Shown one piece after another: positions 49,520 through 60,826 of a stretch of DNA of 64,000 nt. The stretch is from Sphingopyxis jiangsuensis (GTDB lineage Bacteria; Pseudomonadota; Alphaproteobacteria; Sphingomonadales; Sphingomonadaceae), in assembly GCF_016734905.1 (NCBI RefSeq), contig NZ_JAERPO010000001.1:868001-932000 (forward strand), given 5' to 3'. Position 1 is the stretch's first letter, and each line of letters starts with the position of its first letter. The notes under the pieces were generated by a model. The model was not told where the DNA came from and ran no database searches. It saw only the letters and a list, made by a program, of their open reading frames with translations. Made by a program: the position numbers and the translations under genes.

Positions 49520-51213
49520 CGGATCGGCTCGACGGTCTCGCCCGCTTCGCTGTTGAAGAGGAAGCCGTCGCCCTCGGCCTTTTTATAGTCGGCAAGCCAG
49601 TCCTGCGCAGTCTTGCGGTCCTTGAACGGCCCGACGAGCAGCCGGCGCGTCTGTCCCCATTCGGCGGTCGATCCCGACTTGCCCTTGAACAGCTCTGCAT
49701 TGCGCTTGGCGAAGCGGTTATAGTCGAAGGCGAGCGCCTTCAGATTGGCGCCAGTGGCAATCTGGACCCACATGCGCGCGGGATTGGCCTTCTTGCGGTC
49801 GGCTTCTTCCTTCGCCTTCGCCTCGGCTTCGGCCTTGGCTTTTGCTGCGGCTTCCTCCTTTTCGCGGCGCGCCGCCTCGGCAGCCTCGGCCTTGCGCTTG
49901 TCGGCCTGAAGCCGTGCGAGCACATCGGCTCCGAGCGCATTGTCCGGACGCGCGAGTTCCTCGGCCGGAATCTCGATCGACCCCGCAATTTCGGCAAGCG
50001 AAGCGAGCGGCGCAGGCGAAGCAGCGGCGGGAGCGGGCTGCGGCCCGACATCAGCAATCGAGAAGCCGGGACCGACGGGCCCCATGTCGCGATTGACCGC
50101 AACGCCGACCGGCGCCGCAGCCGGTATCGGCGAAGACACAGGCGTCGGAGTGGGCGCCGGTGCGGGCGAGGGCGGCACGGGAACGGCGGCCGCAACTTGC
50201 ACGGGAGTCGGTGTCGGCGCCGGAGTCGGCGCTGGCGTCGGCCGTGCGGGGGGAGCGCTGTTCGTTGCGGCGCGTGTCGGCGGAGCTGTTGTGGTTGCTG
50301 TGCGCGCGGGTGGCGGATTCGTGCGGTCGCGGCGCGATTGCGCGGGTTGCCGTGCTGCGGGCGCCGCAGTCGGCGCGGGCGTCGCCGCCGCAGCCTGCAC
50401 CGCGGCGCGGCGCGGGCCGAGTTCGCCCGACGGAAAGCGTCCGAAATGCGCGGCCGCGGCCTGTTGCGCGGGGTTCAGCCGGTCCATCTGGACAAGGTAG
50501 GGAAGAATCCCCTGCGCCAGCGCGGGGGGCATCGTCGCATTGACGATGTCGGTCGCCTCCTTGTCGCGCCCGTTCATCGCAAGGATCATCGCGCGCGAGC
50601 GCCACGCCGCGCGATTTTGCGCGCGAAGCTGCGGCGTGAGGAGCTGAACGGCGCGCTCGATATCCCCGCTGATGCCGAGCGACAGAGCATAGCGCCGCAC
50701 CAGCTCGTCATCCGAGCCGATCGACAAGGCGAGCTGATAGTCGCGCTGCGCCGCATCCTGTTGCCCCAGCAGATCGCGCGCCAGGCCGCGGTCGGCGAGC
50801 AATGTGCGTTCGGGTGCGCCCAGCAGTTGCGCCTCGCCGAAATAATCGAGCGCACGCGTCGGATTTTCCAGATGGACCATCGCCGAACCGAGCGCCGCCT
50901 TGACCGCCCCATCGCGCGGCGCCGCCCGTTCAGCGCGCAGCAGAAAGCCGAGCGCCGCGCGATAATCCTCGAGCGCAATCGACGCGCGGCCCGCGTCGAG
51001 CAGCGCCGTACTGTCATTGGCGTTGGCGGCAATCCGGCCGAGAGCCGAAGCCAGCGTGGTGCGCGCGGACGTCCGCTTGTCCATCGCTGCCTTGGTCGCG
51101 GCGTCGGGCGGCGTCACCTGCCACGCGAGCGCGGGCGCGGCATGGCTGGTTGCAGCGAGCAGCAACCCGGACGCGACGGCCCATCGCCGCGCGTACCGGG
51201 GAACTGACATCAT
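49516..51213 (-). CDS. TPR and SPOR domain envelope protein
   Basis: A 565-residue exported protein. Signal peptide to about residue 30 (ending PALA), then TPR-like helices (about 50-260), a very long Pro/Ala/Thr-rich linker (about 270-400), a short Glu/Lys/Ala-rich coiled coil (about 425-470) and a C-terminal SPOR domain (RMWVQIATGANLKALAFDYN to VEPIR). SPOR domains bind denuded septal peptidoglycan, which fits a position next to the division cluster. The start is either the ATG at 51213 or 51210; neither has a strong ribosome site. Overlaps dgt by 4 nt. Confidence 0.88.
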   Translation of the reverse strand: MMSVPRYARRWAVASGLLLAATSHAAPALAWQVTPPDAATKAAMDKRTSARTTLASALGRIAANANDSTALLDAGRASIALEDYRAALGFLLRAERAAPRDGAVKAALGSAMVHLENPTRALDYFGEAQLLGAPERTLLADRGLARDLLGQQDAAQRDYQLALSIGSDDELVRRYALSLGISGDIERAVQLLTPQLRAQNRAAWRSRAMILAMNGRDKEATDIVNATMPPALAQGILPYLVQMDRLNPAQQAAAAHFGRFPSGELGPRRAAVQAAAATPAPTAAPAARQPAQSRRDRTNPPPARTATTTAPPTRAATNSAPPARPTPAPTPAPTPTPVQVAAAVPVPPSPAPAPTPTPVSSPIPAAAPVGVAVNRDMGPVGPGFSIADVGPQPAPAAASPAPLASLAEIAGSIEIPAEELARPDNALGADVLARLQADKRKAEAAEAARREKEEAAAKAKAEAEAKAKEEADRKKANPARMWVQIATGANLKALAFDYNRFAKRNAELFKGKSGSTAEWGQTRRLLVGPFKDRKTAQDWLADYKKAEGDGFLFNSEAGETVEPIR

Positions 51214-51292
51214 GTTCGGTCGCCGCAAGGGCACGTCAAATCATCCCGTTTCCGGCCTGCCGTGCCCGGCGGGCGGCCGTTCGATTGCCCTG

Positions 51293-52759
51293 TTACTGGT
51301 TGTTCTGCCGCCCCAGGAAGCGCGGAATATCGACCCCGTCCTCCTTGTTTTCGTCGGCATCGGCCGGAGCGCCGCCGCGCGAAAGCCGCGACATGCGTTC
51401 GAACAAGGTTCCGCCGCCGATCGAACGCGCCGGAGCGTCGCTCGCGGGTGCCGGTTCGGCTTCGGGAGCAGGCTGCGCTTCGACCGCTGCCGCCTCGGAT
51501 TCGCCAAGTATCAGCTCGTCGGCCGTATCGTCATAGGTCGCGGCGACCTGCGACAATTCCATCGGCTCTTCCTCTGCAACCTCGGGAGCCGTCTCGGGCT
51601 CGGAGGTCGGTTCGGCGACGCCGCCGAGCGAGAATCCGGGGGTCGGATCGCTTTCGGCGACCGGCTCTTCCACCGGGCTTTCCTCGACCTCGGTGGCAAG
51701 GACTTCCTCGGCCACCGGCGTCGAAGCGGGCGACGGACGCGGCGCAAAGGAGAAGCTACGCGCAGCCGGAGCGGGCTGCGTCGCGGCGTCACCACTGCCG
51801 TCGATGCCGGTCGCGACGACCGACACGCGGATCTTGCCGTCGAGATTGTCGTTGAACGCGCTGCCCCAGATGATGTTCGCATCGGGATCGACGAGTTCGC
51901 GAATATGGTTCGCCGCTTCGTCGACTTCCATCAGGCGCATGTCCTCGCCGCCGGTGATCGAGATGATGACGCCCTTCGCGCCTGCCATCGACACGCCGTC
52001 GAGTAGCGGGTTGGCGATTGCCTTTTGCGCCGCTTCGAGTGCGCGCCCATCGCCCTCGGCCTCGCCGGTGCCCATCATCGCCTTGCCCATTTCGCGCATC
52101 ACGCTGCGCACGTCGGCAAAGTCGAGGTTGATGAGGCCGGGCATGACCATCAGGTCGGTGATCCCGCGCACGCCCTGTTGCAGCACCTCGTCGGCCATCG
52201 AAAAGGCCTCTTTGAAGGTGGTGTTCGGGTTGGCGACAAGGAACAGATTCTGGTTCGGAATGACGATCAGCGTGTCGACATGCTCCTGAAGCTCGGCGAT
52301 GCCGGCTTCGGCCGAACGCATCCGGCGCTGGCCTTCAAAGGTGAAGGGCTTGGTCACGACGCCGACGGTCAGGATACCGCGGTCGCGGGCTGCCTTCGCG
52401 ATCACCGGCGCCGCGCCGGTGCCCGTGCCGCCGCCCATGCCGGCCGCGACAAAGCACATATGCGCGCCGTTCAGCGCCTCTTCGACGTGGGTGATGCTTT
52501 CTTCGGCGGCCGCGCGCCCGACTTCGGGGCGCGAACCCGCGCCCAGACCCTGGGTGATCTGCGTGCCGAGCTGGATGCGGCGCTCTGCGGCCGAGGCGTT
52601 GAGCGCCTGCGCGTCGGTGTTCGCCACGACGAAATCGACGCCCTCGACGCGGGCGGCGATCATGTTCGCAATGGCATTGCCCCCCGCGCCGCCGACGCCG
52701 ATGACCGCGATGCGCGGCTTCAGCTCGTCGACCTGCGGCGGGCCAATGTTGATGCTCAT
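51293..52759 (-). CDS. ftsZ: Cell division protein FtsZ
   Basis: A 488-residue tubulin-like GTPase that forms the Z ring. N-terminal [18 protein letters not shown], the tubulin signature [18 protein letters not shown] and the T7-loop region are intact. The C-terminal linker is long (about 150 residues, Pro/Glu/Ala-rich) and ends with the conserved peptide DIPRFLGRQ that binds FtsA and other partners. The ATG at 52759 is used; a TTG one codon upstream is unlikely. A 153-bp spacer separates it from ftsA, with room for its own promoter. Confidence 0.98.
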   Translation of the reverse strand: MSINIGPPQVDELKPRIAVIGVGGAGGNAIANMIAARVEGVDFVVANTDAQALNASAAERRIQLGTQITQGLGAGSRPEVGRAAAEESITHVEEALNGAHMCFVAAGMGGGTGTGAAPVIAKAARDRGILTVGVVTKPFTFEGQRRMRSAEAGIAELQEHVDTLIVIPNQNLFLVANPNTTFKEAFSMADEVLQQGVRGITDLMVMPGLINLDFADVRSVMREMGKAMMGTGEAEGDGRALEAAQKAIANPLLDGVSMAGAKGVIISITGGEDMRLMEVDEAANHIRELVDPDANIIWGSAFNDNLDGKIRVSVVATGIDGSGDAATQPAPAARSFSFAPRPSPASTPVAEEVLATEVEESPVEEPVAESDPTPGFSLGGVAEPTSEPETAPEVAEEEPMELSQVAATYDDTADELILGESEAAAVEAQPAPEAEPAPASDAPARSIGGGTLFERMSRLSRGGAPADADENKEDGVDIPRFLGRQNNQ

Positions 52760-52912
52760 CAAATAATCTCCCTGCAGCGGCGGACCAGCGCCGCTTCCCC
52801 AACTTTGCGACCCGTCCGGACGTCAGTCCCGTCGTCCGGCTTTCCGTTACCGCATTGCACTATTGTGACGCCGGAATCATCCAAAAAATTAACCTTTCGG
52901 GCAAGCCGCGCC

Positions 52913-54169
52913 CTAAAAACTGCTTTTGAGTGCCGCCATAAGGCGATGGAGAATCGAGCTTCCTTTCGGTCGATAGACATCCTGTGACATCATCGGCAAG
53001 TCGCGCAGGTCAACAGGGTCCGATGCGGCGTAAAGAACCAGACCCGCGAGCGTGGCGAAAGCCGGTCCGCCGTGTGCATCGGGTAGCCCGTGCAAGCCGC
53101 GCGGTCGTCCGACACGCGCGGCGCGACCGAGCGCGCTTTGGGTATAATCGGCGAGGCCCTTGAGGTCGGCGCCGCCGCCCACCAGCACAACTTGCCGCCC
53201 GACCGGGCCGACGAAATGCAGGTCTTTCAGTGTCCTGCCAATCTCTCCCATCATCGCGTCGAGCCGCTGGCGGATTACCGCGACAAGCTGCGCGCGGGTG
53301 ATGCGCGGCGATTCGCTGCCCGCAGGCGCGCCGGGATCGAGCTCGATCACCTCGACATTGTCGCGCGGGCTGGCCGACGCCGAACCATAAAAGCTTTGCA
53401 GGCGCTGCGCCTGGCTGCGGCGGATACCAAAGGCCGAAGCGATGTCGTCGGTGATGTCGCTCGCGCCGAACGGAAGCGACGCCAGCTCGACGAGCATGCC
53501 GCCGGCATAAAGCGACACCGTCGTCACCGCCGCGCCGATTTCGACGAGCGCGACGCCAAGGTCGCGCTCTTCGTCCGACAAACACGCAAGCCCGGCGGCA
53601 ATCGGCGAGGCGACTACCGCGTTGACGTCGAGATGCGCCTGCCGCACCGCGGACTCCAGATTCCGCACCGGCGCGCCTTCGGCCATGATGATATGGATAT
53701 CGACGCCCAGCCGGTCGGCGTGGAGACCGATAGGATTCTTCACCCCCGTCAGCCCGTCGAGCGTGTAGAGCGCGGGCTGTGCGTGGAGGATCATCCGGCC
53801 TTCGGGATCGATCCCTGCGCGGCCCGCGGCGAGGAGGTCATCGACATCCTCCTGCTCGATCCGGTGCCCGCCGAGCTCGCTCTCGATCGGCGCAACGTCG
53901 CTGAGCAGGCTGCCCGCCGAAAAGCTGACCCACACATCGTCGATGTTGAGGCCCGCGATACGTTCGGCCTGCTCGATCGCCTCGCGCACGACATGCTCGG
54001 TCTGTTCCATGTCGGCGACATAGCCGCGCTGGACTCCGCGGCTTTCGCGCTGCCCGGTGCCGAGTACGTGGAGCTGACCGTCGGCCGACTGCCCCGCGAT
54101 CAGCGCGCAAACCTTCCACGACCCGACATCGAGCGCGGTGATGATCCGTTCTATGCGCGGCTGCGCCAT
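52913..54169 (-). CDS. ftsA: Cell division protein FtsA
   Basis: A 418-residue actin-like ATPase tethering FtsZ to the membrane. ALDVGSWKVCALIAGQ is the first ATP-binding motif, VGPVGRQVVLVGGGADLKGL the later one. The C-terminal amphipathic helix (SSILHRLMAALKSSF) supplies membrane anchoring. It begins 3 bp after ftsQ ends. Confidence 0.97.
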   Translation of the reverse strand: MAQPRIERIITALDVGSWKVCALIAGQSADGQLHVLGTGQRESRGVQRGYVADMEQTEHVVREAIEQAERIAGLNIDDVWVSFSAGSLLSDVAPIESELGGHRIEQEDVDDLLAAGRAGIDPEGRMILHAQPALYTLDGLTGVKNPIGLHADRLGVDIHIIMAEGAPVRNLESAVRQAHLDVNAVVASPIAAGLACLSDEERDLGVALVEIGAAVTTVSLYAGGMLVELASLPFGASDITDDIASAFGIRRSQAQRLQSFYGSASASPRDNVEVIELDPGAPAGSESPRITRAQLVAVIRQRLDAMMGEIGRTLKDLHFVGPVGRQVVLVGGGADLKGLADYTQSALGRAARVGRPRGLHGLPDAHGGPAFATLAGLVLYAASDPVDLRDLPMMSQDVYRPKGSSILHRLMAALKSSF

Positions 54170-54172
54170 TGC

Positions 54173-55114
54173 TCAGCCCTTCTCTGCAGCGCTCGCGTCC
54201 GCCACCGCGTCGACAGCGGCACGCGCTTCGTCGAGCTTGGCGGGTGCGACCTGCCCCTCGTGCGGCAAGCGCAGGACGAAACGCGCGGGGTCGCGCATGT
54301 CGAAACGCAATATGCCGCGCCCGAGCAGGCGGTTGGCGCCGTCGAGGTGCGCGAATTTGGCGAGCGCCGCCTTGGCGGCTTCCTCGCCTTCGGGCAGCGA
54401 AAGCGTCTCGCCGCTGCGGAAGCGCAGATCCCAGCGACGGTTGCCGACCCAGGTCGCGCCCGCCAGCAATTCCCTGAGGCTGCTCGCTTCGGCGAGCAGG
54501 CGGTCGAGGTCTTGCGAGCGCTGGTTCGCCTTCGGTCCAATGACAAGCGGTAGGTCGGGCATCGTCGCGACGGTGACGGGTTCGAGCACCACGCCCTTTT
54601 CGTCGATCAGCGACAGGCGATTCCTATGCTGCCAGATCGCCGCCGGCTTGCGTTCGACAATATCGACGACGAGCGTGTCGGGCAGGCGACGCGACACGCG
54701 CGCATCCTTGATCCAGCCATATTTCATCAAATCGCCGCGCACATCGGCTAGGTCGACCGCCGCCATCGAGCGGTCCTTCTGAGCGAGCGCGATGTCATAG
54801 ACTTTCAGCCGGTCGATTCGGTCGGCGCCGACGACCTCGACCTTCTTGACCTGAAAACCCGCGCGGCCAACCGCCTGCGCCCATTCCTCGTGGACCTTGG
54901 CAGTTACGCCCGTCGCATGCGCGGCAATGCCCGCAAAGGCGAACAGGCCGAGCCCGATCGTCCAGTTCGCCACGCGCTGCAATGTCGCGGGGCTGACGGG
55001 CAGCGCGTTGATTATCGCGTCGACGCGCGACGTCTTGACCTTGCGGCGCTTCTTGGGCGTCCGGACCGGGCGGCGCGGCGGCGCCTTGGCGCGTTTGATC
55101 CGGGTGCTGCTCAT
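54173..55114 (-). CDS. ftsQ: Cell division protein FtsQ
   Basis: A 313-residue bitopic division protein. A long basic N-terminal cytoplasmic tail (RIKRAKAPPRRPVRTPKKRR) precedes one membrane segment (about 50-68), then the POTRA domain (KVEVVGADRIDRLKVYDIAL) and the FtsQ beta domain. It links FtsB/FtsL to the ring. The ATG at 55114 overlaps the ddlB stop by 4 nt. Confidence 0.95.
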   Translation of the reverse strand: MSSTRIKRAKAPPRRPVRTPKKRRKVKTSRVDAIINALPVSPATLQRVANWTIGLGLFAFAGIAAHATGVTAKVHEEWAQAVGRAGFQVKKVEVVGADRIDRLKVYDIALAQKDRSMAAVDLADVRGDLMKYGWIKDARVSRRLPDTLVVDIVERKPAAIWQHRNRLSLIDEKGVVLEPVTVATMPDLPLVIGPKANQRSQDLDRLLAEASSLRELLAGATWVGNRRWDLRFRSGETLSLPEGEEAAKAALAKFAHLDGANRLLGRGILRFDMRDPARFVLRLPHEGQVAPAKLDEARAAVDAVADASAAEKG

Positions 55115-56037
55115 AGCGCCTCCTCGACAATGCGCTCGACAAGCTCGGCATAATCGATGCCGAGCGCGCGCGCCTGTTCGGGAACGAGGCTGAGCGGCGT
55201 CATCCCCGGCTGGGTGTTGACCTCCAGCAGGAAAATACCGTCCAGCCCCAATTCGTCGTCCCAGCGGAAGTCGGAGCGCGATGCGCCCTTGCAATCGAGC
55301 AGCCGGTGCGACTTCAATGCCAGTTCCTTCATCCGCCCGGCAATGTCGGCTGGAATGTCGGCGGGGCAGACATGCTCGGTCAGCCCATCGGTATATTTGG
55401 CATCATAATCATAGAAGCCCGATTTGACCCGCAGTTCGGTGACGGCAAGCGCCGTGTCGCCCAGCACCGCGACGGTCAGTTCCCGCCCCTTGATGAAGGG
55501 TTCGGCGAGCAAGCGGTCGAATTCCTTCCACGGCCCGACTGCTTCGCGCGAAATCGGATTGCCGTAATTGCTGTCCTCCTTGACGATCGCAACGCCGACC
55601 GACGAGCCTTCGTTGACCGGTTTGAGGACATAGGGACGCGGCAGGGGGTCGGCTGTAAACAGGCTTTCGCTGTCGACCATGGTCCCCGTCGGCATGGGGA
55701 TTCCATGCGGCACCAGCGCCTGCTTCGTCAATTCCTTGTCGATCGCGATGACCGATGTGACGAGCCCGCTGTGCGTATATTTGAGGCCCATCAGGTCGAG
55801 CATGCCCTGCACCGTCCCGTCCTCGCCCGGGACGCCGTGGAGCGCGTTGAACACAACATCGGGCTTGGCCTCGGCGAGCCGCAGCGCGACGTTGCGATCC
55901 ATGTCGATGCGCGTGACCCGGTGGCCGCGCGATTCGAGCGCGTCGGCGACGCCGTTCCCGCTCATCAGCGACACCTCGCGCTCGGCGGACCAGCCGCCCA
56001 TCAGGACGGCGACATGCCAAGGGCCGCGTGCGCTCAC
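55111..56037 (-). CDS. ddlB: D-alanine--D-alanine ligase
   Basis: A 308-residue Ddl, making D-Ala-D-Ala for the peptidoglycan stem. Canonical VAVLMGGWSAEREVSLMSG at the N-terminus, LPRPYVLKPVNEGSSVGVAI for the ATP site, and LEVNTQPGMTPLSLVPEQA at the C-terminus. It begins with GTG at 56037, 31 bp from murB. It is clearly the housekeeping enzyme, in contrast to the divergent ATP-grasp protein at 29755-30786. Confidence 0.96.
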   Translation of the reverse strand: MSARGPWHVAVLMGGWSAEREVSLMSGNGVADALESRGHRVTRIDMDRNVALRLAEAKPDVVFNALHGVPGEDGTVQGMLDLMGLKYTHSGLVTSVIAIDKELTKQALVPHGIPMPTGTMVDSESLFTADPLPRPYVLKPVNEGSSVGVAIVKEDSNYGNPISREAVGPWKEFDRLLAEPFIKGRELTVAVLGDTALAVTELRVKSGFYDYDAKYTDGLTEHVCPADIPADIAGRMKELALKSHRLLDCKGASRSDFRWDDELGLDGIFLLEVNTQPGMTPLSLVPEQARALGIDYAELVERIVEEAL

Positions 56038-56068
56038 AAGCCCTTCCCCTTCAGGAGTTTCAGGCCGC

Positions 56069-56968
56069 TCACTTCGCCACCCCCACGCGCTGTATCTCCC
56101 ACTGCAGTTCGATGCCGCTCTTGGCCTTCACCCGGCGGCGGACTTCTTCGCCCAGTGCTTCGATGTCCGCGCTCGTCGCCGTGCCGGTGTTGATCAGGAA
56201 ATTGGTGTGCTTCTCGCTGACCTGCGCGCCGCCCACGGTGAATCCGCGGCAACCGGCTTCATCGACGAGCTGCCATGCCTTGTGCCCATCGGGGTTCTTG
56301 AAGGTCGATCCGCCGGTTTTCGAACGCAGCGGCTGCGATGCCTCGCGGCTCGCCGAGATGCGATCCATTTCCGCCTGGATGGCGGCAGGCTCGCCGCGAC
56401 GGCCGCGAAAGGTCGCGGCGACGACGACCGCGCCGTCGGGCAATTCGCTGTGACGATAGGTATAGCCGAGGTCGGCGAGCGTAAGCGTCCGCCGCTCACC
56501 CGAACGCAGGATGACGTCGGCCTCGCCCAATATGTCCTTGACCTCGCCTCCATAAGCACCGCCGTTCATGCGGACAAAACCGCCGACGGTGCCGGGAATC
56601 GAGCGCAGGAATTCGACTCCCGCAATCCCCGCATCGCGCGCGGTCGACGACACCAGAATGCCCGACGCGCCGCCGCCGCAGCGCAGCGTCGTCGCGTCGA
56701 GTGCTTCGACCTTGGCAAAGGCCTTGCCGAGCCGGACGACGACGCCCGGAAATCCACCGTCGCGCACGATCAGGTTCGACCCGAGGCCGAGTGCCATCAC
56801 CGGCACCGACGGGTCGAGGTCGCGCAGGAAATCGGCGAGATCTTCGGCGTCCTTGGGCTCGAACAACCAATCGGCCGCGCCGCCCGATTTGAACCAGACG
56901 AGCGGTGCGAGCGGGGCATCAGGGGTCAATTTGCCGCGGACGTCGGGAAGCGTTTGGGTTGCGTTCAC
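56069..56968 (-). CDS. murB: UDP-N-acetylenolpyruvoylglucosamine reductase
   Basis: A 299-residue FAD enzyme reducing UDP-GlcNAc-enolpyruvate to UDP-MurNAc. [40 protein letters not shown] and [20 protein letters not shown] are the FAD-binding and active-site stretches of type I MurB. A GTG start at 56968 overlaps the murC stop (GTGA). Confidence 0.97.
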   Translation of the reverse strand: MNATQTLPDVRGKLTPDAPLAPLVWFKSGGAADWLFEPKDAEDLADFLRDLDPSVPVMALGLGSNLIVRDGGFPGVVVRLGKAFAKVEALDATTLRCGGGASGILVSSTARDAGIAGVEFLRSIPGTVGGFVRMNGGAYGGEVKDILGEADVILRSGERRTLTLADLGYTYRHSELPDGAVVVAATFRGRRGEPAAIQAEMDRISASREASQPLRSKTGGSTFKNPDGHKAWQLVDEAGCRGFTVGGAQVSEKHTNFLINTGTATSADIEALGEEVRRRVKAKSGIELQWEIQRVGVAK

Positions 56969-58398
56969 GCCGCCCCCTCCACAGCCGCTGCCAACGCTGC
57001 CGCCATCTTGGTGATGTCCCCCGCACCAAGGCAGATGATCTTGTCGCCCGCGCCGAGCTGGCCGGCGCGGATCGCCTCGGCAAGCGTTGCAGCGAGTGCG
57101 TCCGCGTCGGCGACGGTCGCCGCGAACCTATGCCCGCGGTCGCGCAGTCCCTGCGCCAGTGCATCCGACGACACGCCTTCGATCGGCGCCTCTCCCGCCG
57201 CATAGACGGGGAGCGCGAGCACCATGTCGGCGTCGTTGAACGCCTGTTGAAAGTCGTCCATGTGGTCGCGCAAGCGTGTGAAGCGGTGCGGCTGGACCAC
57301 GGCCACGACGCGCCCCGTCCCTACGCCCTCGCGTGCGGCCGACAACACGGCGCGGATCTCGACAGGGTGGTGGGCATAGTCGTCGATCACCGTAACGCCG
57401 CCGCCATCGACGGCGATCTCGCCGACCTTGGTGAAGCGCCGCTTGACCCCGGCAAAGCCCTGGAAGCCCGAGACGATCTTGTCGTCGCTGACCCCCATGT
57501 GGAGCGCCACGGCGACGGCTGCGAGGGCGTTCTGGACATTGTGGCGGCCCGACATCGGCAGGTGGATGCCCGCGATCGTCCGGCTGCTTCCGTCGGGCAA
57601 GCGCACCACGACGTCGAAGCGGTTGCCTTCGGGACCGGGTTCGACATTGGTGCCGCGCACGTCGGCCTGCGCCGAAAAGCCATAGGTGACGATGCGCCGG
57701 TCGCGGATGCGCGGGATGATCGCCTGCACTTCGGGATGGTCGAGGCACAGCATCGCCGCGCCGTAAAAAGGCACGTTTTCGATGAACTCGACAAAGGCGG
57801 CCTTGATCGCGTCGAAACTGCCATAATGGTCGAGGTGTTCGGGATCGATGTTGGTCACGACCGCAATCGTCCCGTCGAGCCGCAGGAAACTGCCGTCGCT
57901 TTCGTCGGCCTCCACCACCATCCAGTCCGACGCGCCGAGCCGCGCGTTCGATCCATAATTGTTGATGATACCGCCATTGATCACGGTCGGGTCGATCCCG
58001 CCCGCGTCGAGCAGCGCGGCGACAAGGCTGGTCGTCGTCGTCTTGCCGTGCGTCCCCGCAATCGCCACGGTCGATTTGAGGCGCATCAGCTCGGCGAGCA
58101 TCTCGGCCCGGCGGACGAGCGGGATGCGGTTCGCAAGCGCCGCCTCCACCTCCGGATTGCCGCGCTTGACCGCGGTCGAGGTCACGACGACCGCCGCGCC
58201 GTCGACATTTTCGGGGGCATGGCCGATCGCGACCTTGATCCCGCGTTTGCGTAGTCCTTCGACGACGTAGGAATCGGCGATGTCGCTGCCCTGCACCTGA
58301 TAGCCGAGGTTGTGCATCACCTCGGCGATGCCCGACATGCCGATGCCGCCGATCCCGATGAAGTGGATGGTGCCGATGTCGGTCGCGACGCCGCGCAT
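56965..58398 (-). CDS. murC: UDP-N-acetylmuramate--L-alanine ligase
   Basis: A 477-residue Mur ligase adding L-Ala to UDP-MurNAc. [20 protein letters not shown] at the N-terminus binds [23 protein letters not shown] is the ATP P-loop; [20 protein letters not shown] completes the catalytic domain. The ATG at 58398 shares a base with the murG stop (TGATG); a GTG one codon upstream is an alternative. Confidence 0.97.
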   Translation of the reverse strand: MRGVATDIGTIHFIGIGGIGMSGIAEVMHNLGYQVQGSDIADSYVVEGLRKRGIKVAIGHAPENVDGAAVVVTSTAVKRGNPEVEAALANRIPLVRRAEMLAELMRLKSTVAIAGTHGKTTTTSLVAALLDAGGIDPTVINGGIINNYGSNARLGASDWMVVEADESDGSFLRLDGTIAVVTNIDPEHLDHYGSFDAIKAAFVEFIENVPFYGAAMLCLDHPEVQAIIPRIRDRRIVTYGFSAQADVRGTNVEPGPEGNRFDVVVRLPDGSSRTIAGIHLPMSGRHNVQNALAAVAVALHMGVSDDKIVSGFQGFAGVKRRFTKVGEIAVDGGGVTVIDDYAHHPVEIRAVLSAAREGVGTGRVVAVVQPHRFTRLRDHMDDFQQAFNDADMVLALPVYAAGEAPIEGVSSDALAQGLRDRGHRFAATVADADALAATLAEAIRAGQLGAGDKIICLGAGDITKMAAALAAAVEGAA

Positions 58399-59576
58399 CA
58401 CTGCGCCTCCCGCCGCGCGGCGGCGATGCCGGCAGACTTGCGCTGCCCGCTCGCACCGACGCGGATCACGTCCATCAGCGGCGGCGGCACAAGCGATTCG
58501 ACAAGGTCGGCGAGATCGCGCGTCGCGTCGGGAAGCCCGCAGCTCGCGGCATGATCGGCCGCCGCTTCGAGCGCGCCTTGCTCGAGCGCCATGCGCTGGA
58601 TCTGCTTGGCGAGCGCACCGGGGGTGAAGTCGGACTGGGCGAACGACAGCGCGCCGCCCGCTTCGACCAGATCGACGACGTTAAAGGTCTGGTGATTGTC
58701 CATCGCGTGCGGATAGGGAACGAAGATTGCCGGGCGGCCCGCGCAGGCAAGTTCGGCGACGGTCGAAGCCCCTGCGCGCGCGATGACCAGATGCGCCCAG
58801 CGCAGCCGCTCCGGAAAATCGCCGATATAGGGCATGCAATCGGCCGCAACGCCAAGCTCGGCATATTTGCCGCGCACCGCCTCGATATCGGCCTCGCGGC
58901 ATTGCTGGACGACCTGCAGGCGTTCGAGCAGCGCCTTCGGCAGCATTGCAACCGCCGCCGGGACAACGTCGCTGAGCACCGTCGCCCCCAGGCTGCCGCC
59001 GACGACGAGTAGGCGGAGGATGCCATCCTCGGGAAGCGGCGGAAACCCTTCGTCGCGGATCGCGATGATTTCTTCGCGTACCGGATTGCCGGTCATATGC
59101 GTCTTGAGGTCGAGACCCTTGGGAAGACGCTGGATATTGCGATAGGCGACCGCAATGGCGTCGACGCGCCGCGCCATAAGTCGGTTCGTACGGCCAAGCA
59201 CGGCATTTTGTTCGTGGATCATGCTTGGAGTCTTCGTCGCGCGCGCCGCGAGCAGGCTGGGCAGCGAAGGGTATCCGCCAAAGCCCACCACAGCGCCCGG
59301 GTCGAAGTCGCGGATCAGGTCGATCGCCATGCGCCGCCCCTTGCGGATCGCAAGCGCCGCCTTCACCCAGCCGACCGGGCCGCCGTGCACGCGCCCTGCG
59401 GGCAGGACATGCGTTTCGAGTTCGTGCGGCGCGCCGGGAATCTTCAGGCCGCGGTCGTCGCTGACCAGCGCAACGCGATGCCCGCGCGCGATCAGCTCGC
59501 CCGCCAGCGCATAAGCGGGCAGCATATGGCCGCCGGTCCCGCCGGCAGCGAGGAGGAAGTGGCGCGTCGCTGTCAT
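58398..59576 (-). CDS. murG: Lipid II synthase MurG
   Basis: A 392-residue GT-B glycosyltransferase adding GlcNAc to lipid [21 protein letters not shown] is the N-terminal glycine loop; [20 protein letters not shown] and [20 protein letters not shown] are the UDP-GlcNAc site. The C-terminus is about 30 residues longer than E. coli MurG, with a basic Arg/Ala-rich tail. Confidence 0.96.
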   Translation of the reverse strand: MTATRHFLLAAGGTGGHMLPAYALAGELIARGHRVALVSDDRGLKIPGAPHELETHVLPAGRVHGGPVGWVKAALAIRKGRRMAIDLIRDFDPGAVVGFGGYPSLPSLLAARATKTPSMIHEQNAVLGRTNRLMARRVDAIAVAYRNIQRLPKGLDLKTHMTGNPVREEIIAIRDEGFPPLPEDGILRLLVVGGSLGATVLSDVVPAAVAMLPKALLERLQVVQQCREADIEAVRGKYAELGVAADCMPYIGDFPERLRWAHLVIARAGASTVAELACAGRPAIFVPYPHAMDNHQTFNVVDLVEAGGALSFAQSDFTPGALAKQIQRMALEQGALEAAADHAASCGLPDATRDLADLVESLVPPPLMDVIRVGASGQRKSAGIAAARREAQ

Positions 59577-59586
59577 TTTCGGGCGG

Positions 59587-60822
59587 TCATTTCTTGTTCC
59601 AGTTGCGGGTCATCGACACCCGCGCCGCATAGGGGTTTCGCCGGGTCAGCGACAAGAGCAAACCCATGCCGATCGACAAAGCGATGAACGACGATCCGCC
59701 ATAGCTGATGAACGGCAGGGTCATCCCCTTCGACGGGAAGAGCTGGGTGTTCACCGCCATGTTGATCGTCGCCTGCCCGCCGAACTGCGCGATCAGCCCC
59801 GCAACGGCAAGGATCAGGAAACTGTCTTCCTCGTCAAGCAGGCGTATGAGCACGCGCACGATAATCGCCAGATAGAGCAGCGCGATCGCGATGCACGCGA
59901 TCATACCGAACTCCTCGCCGATCACCGAAAAAATATAGTCGGTATGTGCTTCGGGAAGCTGGAACTTGGCAAGACCCGCCCCCGGCCCCGTTCCGATCAG
60001 TCCCCCGGCGGTGAGCGTCGCATGCGCCTTGTCGACCTGAAAACTGTCGCCCTCGGCAAAGAGCCAGATGTTGATGCGCTGCTGCGCCACCGGATAGAAG
60101 AAATAGGCAGCGACAAGTCCTGCAAAACCCGCACCGACGAGCCCCCACAGGATGCGCATCGACAGTCCGGCGACGAGCACGAGCACGAACCAGGTCGCCG
60201 CAAAAATGATCGTCTGGCCGAGGTCGGGCTGCGCCATCAGCAGCGCGGCGATAACCCCGGTCAGCACGAAGGACAGGGGAACGACCGGCAGGCTCTGATC
60301 CTGCAGGCGCAGCGACAATATCCAGGCGAGCGAGACTGCGAACAGCGGCTTCAGAAATTCGGACGGCTGAAGCCGGAACACACCGCTCCCGATCCAGCGC
60401 TGCGCGCCGTTGACCGCCGTTCCGATGAGCGGGACGAGGAACAGCAGAAACAGGAAAAAGAGCGTCCCATAAATGGCGAAGCGCCTTGCCTGCGGCTTAG
60501 GCAGCATCGAAACGGCAAGCATCGCAGGCACGCCGACGATGACCCACATGATCTGGCGATAGAAAAAATAAAGCGGATCGAGGCTGGCGGTCGTCGTCGA
60601 CAATTTCTGCGCGGCGACGGGCGAGGCTGCCGCGACCGCGACCAGCCCAACGGCAACCAGCATCATCACGAGCATCAGCAGCACGCGGTCGATTTCCCAG
60701 AACCACAGGCCGAGCGGCGTGCGGTCGGCGCGGCTGAGGCGCGGGCCGCGCCGTTTCGCATTGCGCGCCGCGGCTATCAGCGGGCGTTCGGTCGCGTCAA
60801 GATTGTCGCTTCCCCCGGCCAT
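59587..60822 (-). CDS. ftsW: Septal peptidoglycan polymerase FtsW
   Basis: A 411-residue SEDS protein with about ten membrane segments; with its cognate class B PBP it polymerises septal glycan. QRWIGSGVFRLQPSEFLKPL is the conserved central part, and EEFGMIACIAIALLYL and PFISYGGSSFIALSIGMGLL follow. The start at 60822 gives a basic 30-residue cytoplasmic tail before the first membrane segment; it lies 4 bp after the murD stop. Confidence 0.95.
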   Translation of the reverse strand: MAGGSDNLDATERPLIAAARNAKRRGPRLSRADRTPLGLWFWEIDRVLLMLVMMLVAVGLVAVAAASPVAAQKLSTTTASLDPLYFFYRQIMWVIVGVPAMLAVSMLPKPQARRFAIYGTLFFLFLLFLVPLIGTAVNGAQRWIGSGVFRLQPSEFLKPLFAVSLAWILSLRLQDQSLPVVPLSFVLTGVIAALLMAQPDLGQTIIFAATWFVLVLVAGLSMRILWGLVGAGFAGLVAAYFFYPVAQQRINIWLFAEGDSFQVDKAHATLTAGGLIGTGPGAGLAKFQLPEAHTDYIFSVIGEEFGMIACIAIALLYLAIIVRVLIRLLDEEDSFLILAVAGLIAQFGGQATINMAVNTQLFPSKGMTLPFISYGGSSFIALSIGMGLLLSLTRRNPYAARVSMTRNWNKK

Positions 60823-60826
60823 CGGC